From Lithospermum erythrorhizon (Eukaryota > Streptophyta > Magnoliopsida > Boraginales > Boraginaceae): DNA of 64,000 nucleotides. Made by a program: the position numbers and the translations under genes. Below the pieces are notes generated by a model. The model searched no databases. It was not told where the DNA came from and saw only the letters and a list, made by a program, of their open reading frames with translations. The stretch spans positions 124,001-188,000 of the forward strand of contig JADFUC010002128.1 of assembly GCA_019722365.1 (NCBI GenBank), read 5' to 3'. This document shows, one piece after another, positions 23,000-35,696 of the stretch. The number at the start of each line of letters is the position of its first letter. The stretch's first letter is position 1.

Positions 23000-24985
23000 T
23001 TCTTCAAGTTTAACTTCCTGTATTCTCTCCATTTTCAAATTCATACCAGAGTCACTCTCCTATTCTATCTCCAAATTTATCAAATATTCACCCACTAATC
23101 TCTCCTCATCAAAAAACGGTAATGTAATCACCAATTCTTTTACTAAATCCTACCAACGCCAGAACCCTCCTTAATTCCCCAAATTCAAGTTTATCACTTT
23201 GTGCCAGCTAACAATCTCTATCCCCCTCGATTTACTCCATTCACAATCAAATCCCAACAACTCTCCTCCATCCCAATCTTCTTCTCATCCAACTTTGACT
23301 CAACCCCACACCAATTCAATCTCCCTCACATACTATATTACCTACCTACTCTCATACACCATCCGTTCCCAAACCTCCTCCCCCTCCTCATACTATGCTC
23401 ACACGTCTAAAAGCCGGCATCACCAAGCCTAAAATCATTACATCTCTTCTATCCACTGAATGTCAAACGAAATTGGTTGAACCTTCATCGTTTAAATAGG
23501 TAGATCGTGATCCATTATGGCAAAGTGCCATGGCTAAGGAGTATAACTTTCTTATTGCCAATGACACCTGGACGTTAGTCCCCCCTGCACCTAATGTGAA
23601 TATTATAATGCGGATGGGTCTCTTTCTCGTCGCAAATGTCGACTAGTTGCTTAGGGACAGAATCAGCAGCAAGGCTTGGACTATGATGAAACTTTTAGTC
23701 CGGTTGCTAAGCCTACAACAATCCGAACTGTTCTTACTCTTGTTGCGTCAAAGAATTGAGTTGTTCATCAGCTCGACGTTAAGAATTCGTTCTTACATGG
23801 TATGTTAAAGGAAACGGTTTATATGAAACATCCTATCGGTTTTGTTGATTCCAATTTTCCTCATTATATCTGCAAGTTGAACAAAGCTCTTTATGGTCTG
23901 AAACAAGGTCCTCGAGCTTGGTTTCAGGGCTTTGCTATTTTCCTTCTCCGGTCTGGATTCACCAATAGTCGTGTTGATGCATCAATGTTCATTTTTCGCA
24001 GGGGATCTGATATGGCAATTTTGTTACTTTATGTTGATGATGTTCTCCGAACGGCCTCCTCTACTTCATTACTTGATTATTTACTTGCAGGATTAAAGGC
24101 TGAATTTTCCATGATGGATTTGGAAAAATTAAATTACTTTCTTGGAATCTCAGCGGTTCCCACTGATAGGGCTAGTTTCTACATCAATGCAAGTACTTGG
24201 TTGATTTGTACAACGAACTAAAATGACTGATAGTGACCAGTTTCCACTCCCATGGTCCCTCGTGCCTATTTAAATTCTGATGATGGTGTTTTGTGCTCCG
24301 ATCCGACATTGATCGAAGCATTGTAGGTGCCTTGTAGTATTTGACATTCACTCGGCCGGACATTTAGTATGTTGTCAATCAAGTCTGCCAATTCATGCAT
24401 CAACCCGTGGATTGTTACTTCACAGCCGTTAAACGCATTCTCCGGTATCTACGAGGTACTTTGAACTATGATTTGCGCATTCGTGGAGGTTTTATATCTT
24501 CTCTACTTGTTTACTCGGACGCTAATTGGGCTGGTTGCCCCTCAACTCGTCGTTCGACCACTAGTTTCTACTTGTTCTTGGGTTCTACTATGGTCTCCTG
24601 GTCTTCCAAGAAGCAAGCCACCGTTTCCCGTTCTAGTGCTGAGGCGGAATATCGGGTTGTTGCACATTCAGTTGCTGAGCTTGATTGGCTTATGTCCTTG
24701 TTGTCTGAATTGGGCGTCTCTTTTCCCTCGCCACCAATGGTTCTTTGTGACAACATTAGTACCACATATATGACTGTGAACCCTATGAAGCATGCTCGAA
24801 CAAAGCACATTGAGATTGATATTCATTTTCTAGGTGAACGAGTTGCTAAAGGCGTTCTCAATGTCTCATATGTTCCTGCTCATGATCAACTTGCTCCACT
24901 GATCGTTTCCATTCCTTATGCTCCAATCTCGGCATCGGTGACAGTCCAACTTCGGTTGCGGGGGGATGATAGACCACCAATATAG
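23000..24985 (+). pseudogene. Copia reverse transcriptase / RNase H remnant
   Basis: After a Ser/Pro linker, the reverse transcriptase reads DPLWQSAMAKEY near 23510, then LNKALYGLKQGPRAWF and the active-site LLYVDDVL near 24030. RNase H follows with YFTAVKRILRYLRGTLNY, LVYSDANWAGCPSTRRST, SSAEAEYRVV and MKHARTKHIEIDIHF. Both enzymes are recognisable throughout, but at least four frameshifts or stops (for example at 23640, 23755 and 24221) prevent a full product. Confidence 0.88.
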
Positions 24986-25129
24986 GCACTTCAAATATTA
25001 TGGTTATAGATTGTATTTATCCATATAAGCTTGTATTTATCCACATGAATAGCTACGTTGTATGTATAAGGTCTATAAATAGCTTCATTGTATTGACTTT
25101 ATAGCTTAATGAAAACATAACTTTGTTCA
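24967..25129 (+). repeat. 3' LTR of the 20.6-25.1 kb copia element
   Basis: A 163-bp copy of the 5' LTR, preceded by TTGCGGGGGGA (polypurine tract) and followed by ATATA. Several substitutions and a short insertion, repeating TTGTATTTATCCA, separate it from the 5' copy. Confidence 0.9.
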
Positions 25130-25180
25130 ATATATATTAGATGTTGGCTTAAAGTCTTGTTAGTTTCCTCAGCTATCAAT

Positions 25181-25437
25181 TATTCCCTCCATCAAACAAA
25201 GATTGTCCACTTTTGACTTTTTATTACATCTCTTGAACTTTGACCGTAGATATGTTTATTTGTATTGTATAATACTTGATGAAAACTATATCAATATAAA
25301 ATACGTTTCAAATTCTCTAAATTGATATATATTTTATAAAATATTATACTACACAAACAAATATATATATTTATGGTTAAAGTTTGAAAGTTATAACTAT
25401 AAAAGAAATAAACAATCTTTATGGAATGGAGGGAGTA
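25181..25437. mobile_element. Stowaway-like MITE, complete
   Basis: A 257-bp element whose left end TATTCCCTCCATCAAACAAA and reverse-complemented right end TACTCCCTCCATTCCATAAA match, each continuing into GATTGTCC or GATTGTTT. TA borders are consistent with Tc1/mariner MITEs. The interior is AT-rich and non-coding. Confidence 0.8.
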
Positions 25438-27042
25438 ATTTTCAATAATATTTTCATCTTGTTAATTTTCATTTTACGTTGTCAATTTAATCAGGAATGT
25501 AAATGGAAAAGATGAAAATATTAATAAACGATCTGAAAGTTAACCGATAGTTGAGGGGATAACAGGAATTTAAACCTTAAATGTTGAGAAGACTACCATA
25601 GTACCATGACACCCGTTGACGACATTATTACACATATCTGGTTTTGGATTTTTGATCTTACCCCTCCCATTTATTTTCAGTATCTATATATCATCCCATC
25701 CTTATGATTTATGAAATATAATCTTGATAGCTACATTTATTATATGCTCAAAAACGTTTCTACAGAAGTTTTAATCTTTGACGTAGGATACAAGCAATTT
25801 CTAGTTACTACCCAGTTGCCACATTATCTAAAGGGAGTTGAATTACTGGTATAAAAATAATACGGAGTATTATATAAACTAGTTTATATTTTTCCCTTTT
25901 GAATATTATTATTGTGATTTTCTTGAGAGAACTGGATATGGTATATACTGAGACGACTTTGCCATATATGAAAAAAATAATTGCATGGCTCTTTCTATAT
26001 GTTTCTTTAAAAAAAAAAAAAATTCAAAATGTGGCATTGTCTACTTGTATATATCATTGATTTAACTAAGATGATTAATTTAACTAAGTCAATTTGTGAT
26101 TAGACCCTGCCAAGGGGTAAGGACATTACTACTATTTATTGCAATGAATTTTTAGATTCTTAACCACGGTATTAAAAAACGTAAAACACCTTACATCTCT
26201 GCCTCTCGCATTCTTATCCTAAATATCACTAAGATCGCACTAAATTGTAGGGAGTATCTTGTATCATATGATGACTCCTGTTTCTGAACTCATTTTATTG
26301 ATACACATACTGTTTTGTGAAAACAATTTATTGTTGTTAACAATTCATCGAAGTTCAGATAATTTTGATATTGTCACGGCTTTATATTTTGTTCGAGCTC
26401 GATCCCCGGCAACATATTTGACTTTGATATTGTCATAGCTTTATAACTTGTTCGAGTTCGACCCTGGCAACATCGTATATAATTTTGTTATTTCTAATTA
26501 TATTATGTTGAGTCCCAGAATGCATAATGCATATATTATATTTTGTTCGAGCTCAAGAACTCATATGATTTTATGTAGAATACTCATGTGAATATCCTCT
26601 TAATCATTTAAGTCCGTCCCTGAATATAGTGAACAAATCAAATAGAGTACTAGGAATAGTATTTTTGTGCTTGAGAAAGTATAAATGAGTGGATCTGTCC
26701 CACACTCCCAGAATTGAAGTTTTACTACCAGTCTAAGAAAGAATTATTAATCTGTTTTAAAGCCTTTCCTCAAATGTTTTGAATCATTTCTGACAATTAT
26801 TTACAAACACACAGTAAATCTTGGACATAAAGAAGCTCTTCTCTCAGCCTTTTTGTTTTGGTTCAGAAATCAATATTACTGATTTCATGGACACTTCCAC
26901 TCATTAGGAACTTGAGCCTCTATGGTTTGTCGACATGATGTGATAAAAAATTTAATATTATAATATCTTAAAATTATCAATGATATACAATAAAAAAAAT
27001 AAAAATTATAATTAAGAATCCCAAACTTTTGAAGGGTAATAC
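25438..27042. other. AT-rich intergenic DNA
   Basis: No gene is supported. It includes a 59-bp-period duplication at 26363-26473 and short AT-rich runs. Confidence 0.4.
26363..26473 (+). repeat. 59-bp tandem duplication
   Basis: Two copies of TTTGATATTGTCA, GCTTTATA, TTGTTCGAG and GGCAACAT, starting at about 26363 and 26422. A weaker third start (AATTTTGTTATT) follows. Confidence 0.7.
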
Positions 27043-27180
27043 TATACACACATTCAAATAGTAATTTTTTTTATTGAAATGAAAATTTTACCCTTAATGA
27101 AATTTCCTAACTATTACACTTGCAGGGGGACAAAATAGTCATTTCATTCTCAAACCCAACACTATTTGAATGTGTGTATA
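27043..27180. mobile_element. Hairpin MITE with perfect 20-bp inverted ends
   Basis: 27043-27062 reads TATACACACATTCAAATAGT and 27161-27180 is its exact reverse complement. The inverted pairing continues imperfectly inwards (GAAATGAAAATTTTACCC against GGGGGACAAAATAGTCATTTC), so nearly the whole 138 bp folds on itself. It is non-coding. The superfamily is undetermined; target duplication is not clear. Confidence 0.8.
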
Positions 27181-28208
27181 ACAGCTTAGTTGTCATGGCA
27201 ACTACGAGTCTACGACACACCCCTAGCTCCGCCTCTGCTTCAACTGGTACAAGTGAGGCAGCACCCGGACCCATTCCCGACCTAGTTAATGGTTACATAA
27301 TTTCATTAAAAATCAATTTTCTTACTTAAAAAATGCATACGTGTCCAACTCATATTGGTGTAAAACCAACAATCATAATGTAATAGATGATCCAAACCAG
27401 CAATGTTCGTGTAGTTCTCTCTTACCAATCCTATATGTTATGTTCAGGAATGATTGTGCTTTTCCTGATTAAGCTTCATTAACAGGATGATTCAATTAAA
27501 GAGGAAACATTACAGAAAAATCCATTAGAAACTCCATCAAGACAAGCAAAAATAACGTCAGCATTGCCAAGAACTAGTGCAACTTGATAATGGCAAATAG
27601 ATAAATTGAAACATGATAAAGGAAATCATCTGTCTTTATTTAGAAAGATGCCATAACTCAAGAATTCTGTGTACATAATGGTATAGGCAATAAGTACAGA
27701 TGAACTTTAAATAAAATATATGATCATGGCTGGAGTGCATCTCCAAGGATAAAATCACACAGCCATTTTCAGTGTCTGATTGTAGTACTATAATCCCTCC
27801 CTAAATTACACTATAAAAATGTTATGAAAAACTAAAAATGGGGACTCTATCTCCCCTATCAACTAACAATATTAACATTTTTTCTGAATTCTCGAAGTTC
27901 GCTTCCGACTACGAGGAAGAAACAAACCAATGCCTACACGACATTGCACCGCATCCAGCAAGAAAGAAACTGCCCACCCTCACCTGTACACTATCTCCTA
28001 ATATTCTGCACATTTCCACCTAGATTAAATATGCTGTTTGTGTCCTTGTGATACAACAACAGTTCCAGAAAATGTCGGAATGCCCCTCTTGGGCGAATTT
28101 CCAGTGAAGCCTCCAATTCATAAACAGTCATGTTGCTGAATCCGAGCATTGTAACTGTGTGCATGTGACCTGATATTGATCTCCCTAAAGTAGAAACTCG
28201 CAAAGATA
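27181..28208. other. 3' flank of the DUF3527 gene
   Basis: The minus-strand gene ending at 28209 should have its 3' UTR here, within the first few hundred bases below that coordinate. AT-rich, no other gene seen. Confidence 0.4.
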
Positions 28209-30752
28209 TTACACCCTAGAAATTGGAGAAAAAGGAGGGTTGACAATAAAAGAGGGCAAAACATCTTCCATCTTCTTGGTGACTTTGCATTTTTCTTCTT
28301 GCATGACTGCATCAATTAAAAATTTAATCTCATCCTCAACAAATACTCTCAGTGAATCACATTGTAACAACTCTTTGTCTCTCTCCACGCCCACCACACT
28401 AGATGCTTCAATTGTATGCAAAATTGAAATGCAGATTGAGAAGGCCTGTAATGCTGATAACTGTGCATGAAAATCTACTGCATAATGTCCCCCTTCAGTA
28501 GCCATCATGGTTAGTGCCGGTGCACTACCTTTTTTACCCTGTACAATAGTTAAACCTAATGAAGTCTAGGAATCTAGCAAAATAAGCATCTAACAACAAC
28601 CTGAAAATGACAACTCATTTACCAAATGAAGAATGAACAGTTAATATATGCTTTTTAAATCTGAAATTTATAATATAAAGAAAGTGTCACGACTGTCCTA
28701 TCCGATTCATGAGGAAACCCGTTTTCTTCTTTCAATACCATAGCTCTAAACAGAGATATGAAATCAATTTCAGAGAGGACTAAAGGAGAAACTAATGGAA
28801 AATTAACCCTGCACCATCGTTACCTGAAAGTAAAGTTTAAATGGTGACCGATGTCCCAAAGGGCAGCGCTTTTGAGAAACCATAACATTGGAGTTGTTAA
28901 AGACATGAAGTGGACATGCCATGTCCCAACCACCACAGTCACAGCTTCCTCCAAGCCTCCATCTCTCGAGTAATGATGAAGGCCCACAAGTTTCAGTCAT
29001 TGGCAAACCATGGTTCCCCGAAGGGATTACTACATTCACCTGAACAGAACTTGAAGACTCGGGGGTGCTTTGTGCTCTCTGCCCAACCTCAGAACGGTCA
29101 AGTAAGTTTGGAAGTTGATCAATTTTGCCATCTCCAGTCTTGATATTTAGACTTTCTCGCTTCTCAAAAGGCACCTGTATGACAACAGCTGCACTCTCAA
29201 GATCCGGATGCAATTCCACTGCAGGTAAAGGATAAATAGGTGAGGGAGAAAAATGACTGCTGCTTCGAGCACTATTCGATTGACCGTTGACTTTTGTTCT
29301 TGCAGAAATCTCATCTGAGTCGCAACCATTGGTGTTTTCATCAGAGGCAGGGCATACTTTAGCAACATCAGGCAACGAGGTGCAATTGTCTTGAGATGAG
29401 ACACTCTTCCTTAGACGTGCAGTATCATACAACACAAATTCTGTTACCATGAATTTGTCACGATCAGATTCTTTAAGTTGTTTGCATAAATAACATGAAA
29501 CTTGCATCTGTCCCACCATAGAGACTTCCCTCTTGCTATCTTTTGGTCCCCGCCCACTAGCACTACTTTTCCTCTTATTTTGAACAGAATGAAATGTGTA
29601 GATCCATGTTGACGAGTCTTTAACTTTCCATGTCTTAGCCACCAACATCTCCTCAGGAAACTTCGACTCAAACTTGAAAAAGGGAACTCCGTGTTTGTTC
29701 TCTAATTTGAGAAAGCCTTGTAAATGAGCTGGTGAACTCTGAACATAAGGACTCTCTTTACTAACTGGCTGGCAATCAGCCCCTAAACTCGTCTCCATCC
29801 TGGAGAAATCCTGGAACAAGGACTTCTGAAATGTTTTGTTCTGGCATATACTAGATATCTCGTCTGGTATTTCCTTCCCATGTTCCTCAGAAATAAGAGA
29901 ATTTTTCAGTGACTTTGATTTAACAAAAGGATCAAACATTCTTCTGATGGGAGTGAACCGTGCCTTGGGACTGCTAGTTCTAGACGAATCGCTCTCTGAG
30001 CGAGCTGGTGAATGAGGCATTGCTAGTTTCGCTGACAATGATTTATTTAGTTGAATAAATGGATGACTTGCTGTCCTACCATTTCCCTTCTCTAAAGGAC
30101 CGTTAATTGCTGTAGAAGTGATACTGCAATCGTGAACTGCCATACTCTTTGGCTTAGGAGGAAGTTTGTTTTTGTGGCCATCTGAATCCAAACAACTCTC
30201 AGGGATAGGAGGAATTGATAAATCTAAGTGTTTCCGGTATTTGGACTTTGCAAGAGGATTACTAGTTTTTGCCGAACTTAATACAGAAAACTGTGACTTC
30301 ACCTGTGACCTCTGCTGCTTCTCTAAAGAGTTATCTTCGTCTGAACTACACAAGGACTCAACAATCCCATATGAAAACGCGGTAGCACTGCCTCTCGATA
30401 CTTCAATTTTCCTCCTCCCTTCAATAGCATCAATCTTCTTCCTCCCTTCAACACCATCATCTTTTCTTATTTGCCTTTCTTTTGAACATTGATACACCGA
30501 ACCTCTCCTTAAAGATGCAATATCTTCCAACATGGTCTTGCTGGACGATACATTCTTACAGGATGCACTGCGATAACGATGAAGCCGAATCTCTCTAAAA
30601 CCATCATCTGCATCTAGGCTCAGTACATCATTTTCACATTTAGAATTGCTCCTAGAAATTCTCCTTTCAACTTTAGATCTCCTTCGAGGAGATGGAAGAA
30701 CAGTATTGGGACTTGCATCCACTACACAATACTTGTCGAAATCCAACTCCAT
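28209..30752 (-). CDS. DUF3527 family protein, two exons
   Basis: Plant-specific protein of unknown function with a DUF3527 domain. Exon 1 runs 30752-28824 (643 codons, from the ATG beginning MELDFDKYCVVD), intron 28823-28539 with GT..AG borders, exon 2 28538-28209 (109 codons plus stop, ending PPFSPISRV), giving 752 aa in one frame. The N-terminal third is Ser/Arg/Lys-rich and probably disordered (LPSPRRRSKVERRISRSNSK). FTPIRRMFDPFVKSKS near residue 270 and GFLKLENKHGVPFFKF near 350 are typical of the family. CDCGGWDMACPL at about 604-615 and the exon-2 segment AVDFHAQLSALQAFSIC are the conserved C-terminal signature. No signal peptide or membrane segment is evident. No frame damage. Upstream DNA may include a 5'-UTR intron, not resolved. 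The role is not known; I do not assign one. Confidence 0.9.
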
Positions 30753-32070
30753 GTCTCATAGATAACTTCTGAAAAGAACCATTCAAAAATCAATAATAAC
30801 AATAAAAACAAAATTCCAGTTACCCAAAAAAGACTGTAGAAATCCAATCAGTAGTCAGTACTCTAGCGTTTTATCCGTACATCGGACAAATATCAAAATT
30901 GCTCCATGCACTAATCTTTCACAACCATTCTGCCTTAAATGATTGGATTCCGCAATAACTAAGCCTTAGTAATCACAGTACTGAACATAACGGCATAAGA
31001 TCAAATCCAATAAATCTTCAATCATAGCGATTAGGCAATAATTAATTGTGTCTAAGTACCATTTGCATACCCCTAGGGTATCCAAACACCAGTTAAAACC
31101 TAAGTTCCTCAGCAAGTAAGAACCAGATCTTAAACAACACACTATTACTGGGATGAATTCACAAATCCAGAACATCTGGAAACAATATAAAGATCATACA
31201 AACGAAGAAGCACCAAAAGACTTAATATATACTCTAATTAACTTTAAGCAGCAACCTATAATCAAATATGACAATGCCATCTAATGAATGAGCCACAATA
31301 ACCCAAAGATCACTCAAAAAGTTTAAAAAAAACAAAACATATCAAGAACCAATCTTTATTCCAAAAAATGCAATACCTTGCTAGGAACATATAAATTATA
31401 GATCCCCCTTTTGTCTTTTTTTACCAAATGTGCACAACTATATTATTATTATTGACATTGCTACAAGCAATCTACAATCAATCACTATGAAGCACTAAAG
31501 GACATAACTTTACAACCCTTGTATTACAAGACAACAGAAAAAAACCAAAAACATGAAAATGGGCATACCCCACTTGGATCTCAGTGAAGTGAATCCAAAG
31601 AAAAACCCAACAAACAGTAGCAAAAAGCAATCATTTTTCCATTCTTGAGCTCAAACCATAATAACCCAACTACACAATAACACAAACCTCAATTCAAAAA
31701 GCTGCGCATTAAAAAAAAATGTGTATATTGTTTGTTAAGGAGCAAACTTGATGTATACAAAAAATCAAGAAAATGGTGCGTATGGATTTAAAAGCAAATA
31801 ATTAATCAACTAATAAACCGAAATATGAAAATCATAAGTTGAGTACATTGTATCATAAAGAAGCAAACTTTATGTATACCCAAATATCAAGAAAATGGGT
31901 TTGTATGAATTTAAAAGCAAATAATTGTATGAATTTAAAAGCAAATGATTAAGCATCTAATAAATCATATAATATGGAAAATGATATATATAGTAAGCTA
32001 AAAAAAGTAGACATCTAGATATATAGAAAAGAGAGACAGAGAGCATGCCTTGTTCCTATTGAATGAGATT
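30753..32070 (-). promoter_or_regulatory. 5' leader and probable promoter region of the DUF3527 gene
   Basis: About 1.3 kb of AT-rich DNA upstream of the minus-strand ATG. It lacks another gene and may contain a leader intron, but I cannot place the transcription start. A duplication of about 80-110 bp lies at 31741-31970 and a G-rich tract follows at 32071. Confidence 0.35.
31741..31970 (+). repeat. About 120-bp-period tandem duplication
   Basis: Copies start at 31741 and 31861 and share GCAAACTT, ATGTATAC, ATCAAGAAAATGG, TATG and ATTTAAAAGCAAATAAT. The last phrase is repeated once more within the second copy. Confidence 0.75.
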
Positions 32071-32130
32071 GGTGTGGGGGTGGGTGGGGTGGTGGGTGGG
32101 GTAGGGTATATGTAGGGGTAGGGTGGGGTT
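32071..32130 (+). other. Long G-run tract, possible G-quadruplex
   Basis: At least ten runs of three or more G within 60 bases, separated by short T, A or TA loops. It lies about 1.3 kb upstream of the DUF3527 start codon and on the strand opposite to its coding strand. Confidence 0.5.
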
Positions 32131-34799
32131 TATGTCTTCTTTCTTACATGAAGATTACTAGATTAGAGACAAAGAGCTGCCCAGGGTCCTGTAAATGTCC
32201 AATAAAAAAAGCCACTCTTTTGACTCATCATATGTTTATTTGGTCAGACCTTTACGCATTACAAGGTTTTATTCATCTAATAAACTTCACTTTTTTTACT
32301 CGAATGAATGACATTCAGGTCTCGAGTTTTATACTAATCAGGTTGTCGAATCTTTTGTTTTAATGTTCGAGGTCCGTGCTAACTTATGCATTCACCCGAG
32401 TGTCATTTTCTCCTTTTGAGATTTAATATAAAACTCGAGACCTAAACGTCATTCATCTTTCGACTCATTATATGCATGTGTTGTTGTAGCCATTACAATA
32501 TGTGTTTTCTTCATTACTTTGTGTTTTTTATTTATTTTTATGGACCTCGAATAATATAAAAAAAAAAACCGTTAACCTAATTAATATAAAACTCGAGACT
32601 TAAACGTCATTCATCTTTCTACTCATTATATGCATTTGTTGTATTGTACCCCATGCAATATGTGTTTTATTCATCTCACTTTTGATTGTTCTTATTTATT
32701 TGCTCTCATCAACGTTACTTTTTTGTGTTTCGCTTCTTACATTCATTTATTTTCAAGTCAATTCGTATAAATTTAAAATAATATCCTCATTTATCTCTAG
32801 TTTCGAGCTTATAAAAAATAATATTATTTAGGAAAATAGATTTACCAAGGTTCATCTAGGAGAAACTACATTCAACTTAAAACCATTCACCCTTAAAATG
32901 GAGTATAATATATTTATCTAATCAAAATTAACATTATTCAAATGACATTTTATTATATTCATCTAGATTTACCTCAATTCTCATTTCCTAAATTAATTTT
33001 AAAAGATTATTTTAAAAGATTATCTTTCCCTTGATTCACATTAATCTTACCATTAAGTAACTTCAAGATGGCAACAAATGATGAATTTCTAGAAATGGTC
33101 ATGGAGATATAGATTGATATAGCCTTTTTTCTTCAATCAAAAGGGTATTTTAGGTATTTACTTGTGTTAGCAAAAAGAGACAACATCAATTATTAAATGT
33201 GGGAATCACTGCCACACATAATTATTTTATGTTATGGGAAAATGTGGATTTGGTTTCTCTGGGCATTGCCCACTAATATATGTATATAATAATTTAATGT
33301 ACTAAGATTGGATGCCTTGGATTTAAAATTAGAATAATCTAATCTTTAGTACATGGACGCTAGAGTGGTGGGTGATGCAAATTGATTCCTTTCATTAATG
33401 TCATAAATAATGGAAGATCTTTAATACTTCCCTTTTCCACAGTATTGAAAAATTATCATATTTTAAATTGGATTTTTAAGAACTAAAACTTGAAAATAAA
33501 TATAAAATCTAAAATCAAACAAGAAAATATAATTAGCAAATTTTTTCATATTAAAATTAAGATGCAAATCTTCTATCAAATATTTTTCTTTATTGACACT
33601 TAACATGTTCTCTAAAAACACATATTTGAAACCGTTTACTCATACGTCAAAGCAATTGATTTTTACCATATGAGATAATCTTTGTCTTGATCTGCTTCAA
33701 TTATATTATTAAAAAAATAAAAATTATGAAAGTATTTTAAAAGATGAATCCAATTATATAAATTTTATATTTTTAAAATAATTAATAATTAATAATTGAT
33801 GGTCAGTTGATTTAAAAAATTCAACGTCGATTATTTTGGATTGCGAGGGGAATAGCAATTAGCGATAATATTTTAAGATTAAATACTTTGTATGTGTTAC
33901 ATAATTTTTTATAAAAGAGGGTGGGGTTGTATAATGATTAGGTACACACTTGTAAGAGTAGAATTTGAGGCTTGATCACAATGTTTAATAAAAACATATG
34001 TTTTTATAAAAATATTTCAGTTAATATTAAAAATCAAGTTTGATAATTTAAAAGGAGGCAATATTAAAGACTAGATATTTTCTAAAATTGAAGATCATCG
34101 CATGCATACCAGAATAACAAAAAACTACAACTAATGTGCTTCTTATTAAGGTTTTCTTTATTGGTTTTGCAAGATCGCAAAGGTTTAGTTGTTTGTTTAG
34201 TAAGGTTTTTTTAATCAAATTTCATTTCTAAAATTTCATTTTCCAGATTTTGCCTCTTCACATCTAACAATACATATATGATTATTATCATTCATGAATA
34301 TGAAAATTGACCAAACACAAATATGGTATTTTTATTTTAGTAAGTCGGTCAAGCCAGTGTTACTTAGCTAATTTTAATTTGGGATACATTTAAGATCTAC
34401 GGTTGGTAATAATGTATGAATTGAAATTAGGAATATGTATTTAGTCTTTCGAATATAAATAGAGAATAGGGAAAATTGAGGTCCAAATGGACAAATGGTC
34501 CAAGATCTAAGGACCATAGTTAGGTCAAGTCATGAATCTAATGCAACTGACTCTTCTTTCAAGGTTCAAACTTTTTGGTTGGGACAAGTATGAGATAAAA
34601 TAAAGTTGGAGGAGATAGAAAAGTATAATTACTAAATTATAGCAGAACATAATACATTTGTTAACATTGGTTCTTGTTCAAATATTTCAAAACCAACACA
34701 ACAAGAAATAAATGAATTTCTTTGAATATATTTGGCTAGACAACTTTTCTTGTTTAACCCTCTTTAGAAAACATATTTATAGAGTGATTGAAAAAACCA
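32131..34799. other. AT-rich intergenic DNA
   Basis: No gene is supported. It holds a tandem duplication at 32424-32680 and otherwise unremarkable AT-rich sequence up to the CACTA element. Confidence 0.4.
32424..32680 (+). repeat. About 157-bp-period tandem duplication
   Basis: Two copies starting at about 32424 and 32581 share TTAATATAAAACTCGAGAC, AAACGTCATTCATCTTTC, ACTCATTATATGCAT and CAATATGTGTTTT. A short inverted piece (CTCGAGTTTTATACTAAT) lies at about 32320. Confidence 0.75.
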
Positions 34800-35696
34800 G
34801 CCTTGTATAAATGTCGAAATTAACGTGATTACAGTGTCGGGTTTTGGAAGCCGTTTAGTTAAATGTTTAGACCTGTTCTTTGGGTTTTATCGTCGGTTTG
34901 GCATGGTTTATTCTAAAAAAAAAATTAAAATTAAGTTATAAATCTGAAGCGCCTTAAACTAATATATATAAAAAAAAACCTAATTTTTTACCTGATTATC
35001 ATATCTCGTCCCTTCCCCACGACGGAACCACCTCGTACCAGCCTTACTTGACCTTCTGATGCACTTGCCCCAAACAACCAGTGACAGCCGATTTGGCAGG
35101 TAAAGTTTTCTTTTAGTTTTTTCCGTTTTGTTTAATCCAAAAGTAGTTGTATGTATATTTAATTGTTTGTTGTTATATGTTTAATTATGATTTAATTTAT
35201 TTTTAATTTGTTTAAATATAATTTGTTGTTATATATTTAATTATGATTCCCAATTTCTTTTAATTTGTTTTAAATATAAATTTAATTAGTTATTTAATTA
35301 GTTTTATTTCAATTTATTGGATTTAATTTGTTAATTTATTTAGTTATGATTTAATGATTTAGACTTCGTTTTTAAATTCGATTTTATTAGTTATTTAGAT
35401 TGAATTGGTAATTGTTTTGAATTAGATTTGAGTTTGAATTAGACAAAATTAAATTTGAATTGGATTGTGTAATTGATTGAATTAGGAGGTGAATTTGTTT
35501 AATTGAATTGTTGAGTTTTGTTGAAGGATTTGTTGACTTGTTTGTTTTGTGTAATGGTAAATTTTACATTTTATGATCATTTTATTTATTTATTATTTAT
35601 ATATATAGTTTAACTTCATGATAGAAATTCAAGTTTGAATTAAGACTTGTTATTTAATTTTGATTCAGTTTGAATTTTGAAATGCAGGTTTTTATG

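Larger units (their letters stand above)
20592..25129 (+). mobile_element. Ty1/copia LTR retrotransposon with nested insertion
   Basis: Near-identical direct repeats of about 160 bp begin TGATAGACCACCA and end AACTTTGTTCA. A tRNA-Met-type priming site follows the left one and a G-rich polypurine tract precedes the right one (24957-24966). ATATA flanks both ends and may be the 5-bp target duplication, although the left flank is an AT repeat. Between the LTRs lie gag/protease/integrase and reverse transcriptase/RNase H remnants in copia order on the + strand, interrupted by an unrelated LTR at 21892-22993. The element is not functional. Confidence 0.9.

Noticed and set aside
23199..23432. Two overlapping Ser/Pro-rich open frames
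   Set aside because: They correspond to the low-complexity linker between integrase and reverse transcriptase of the copia element, not to separate genes.
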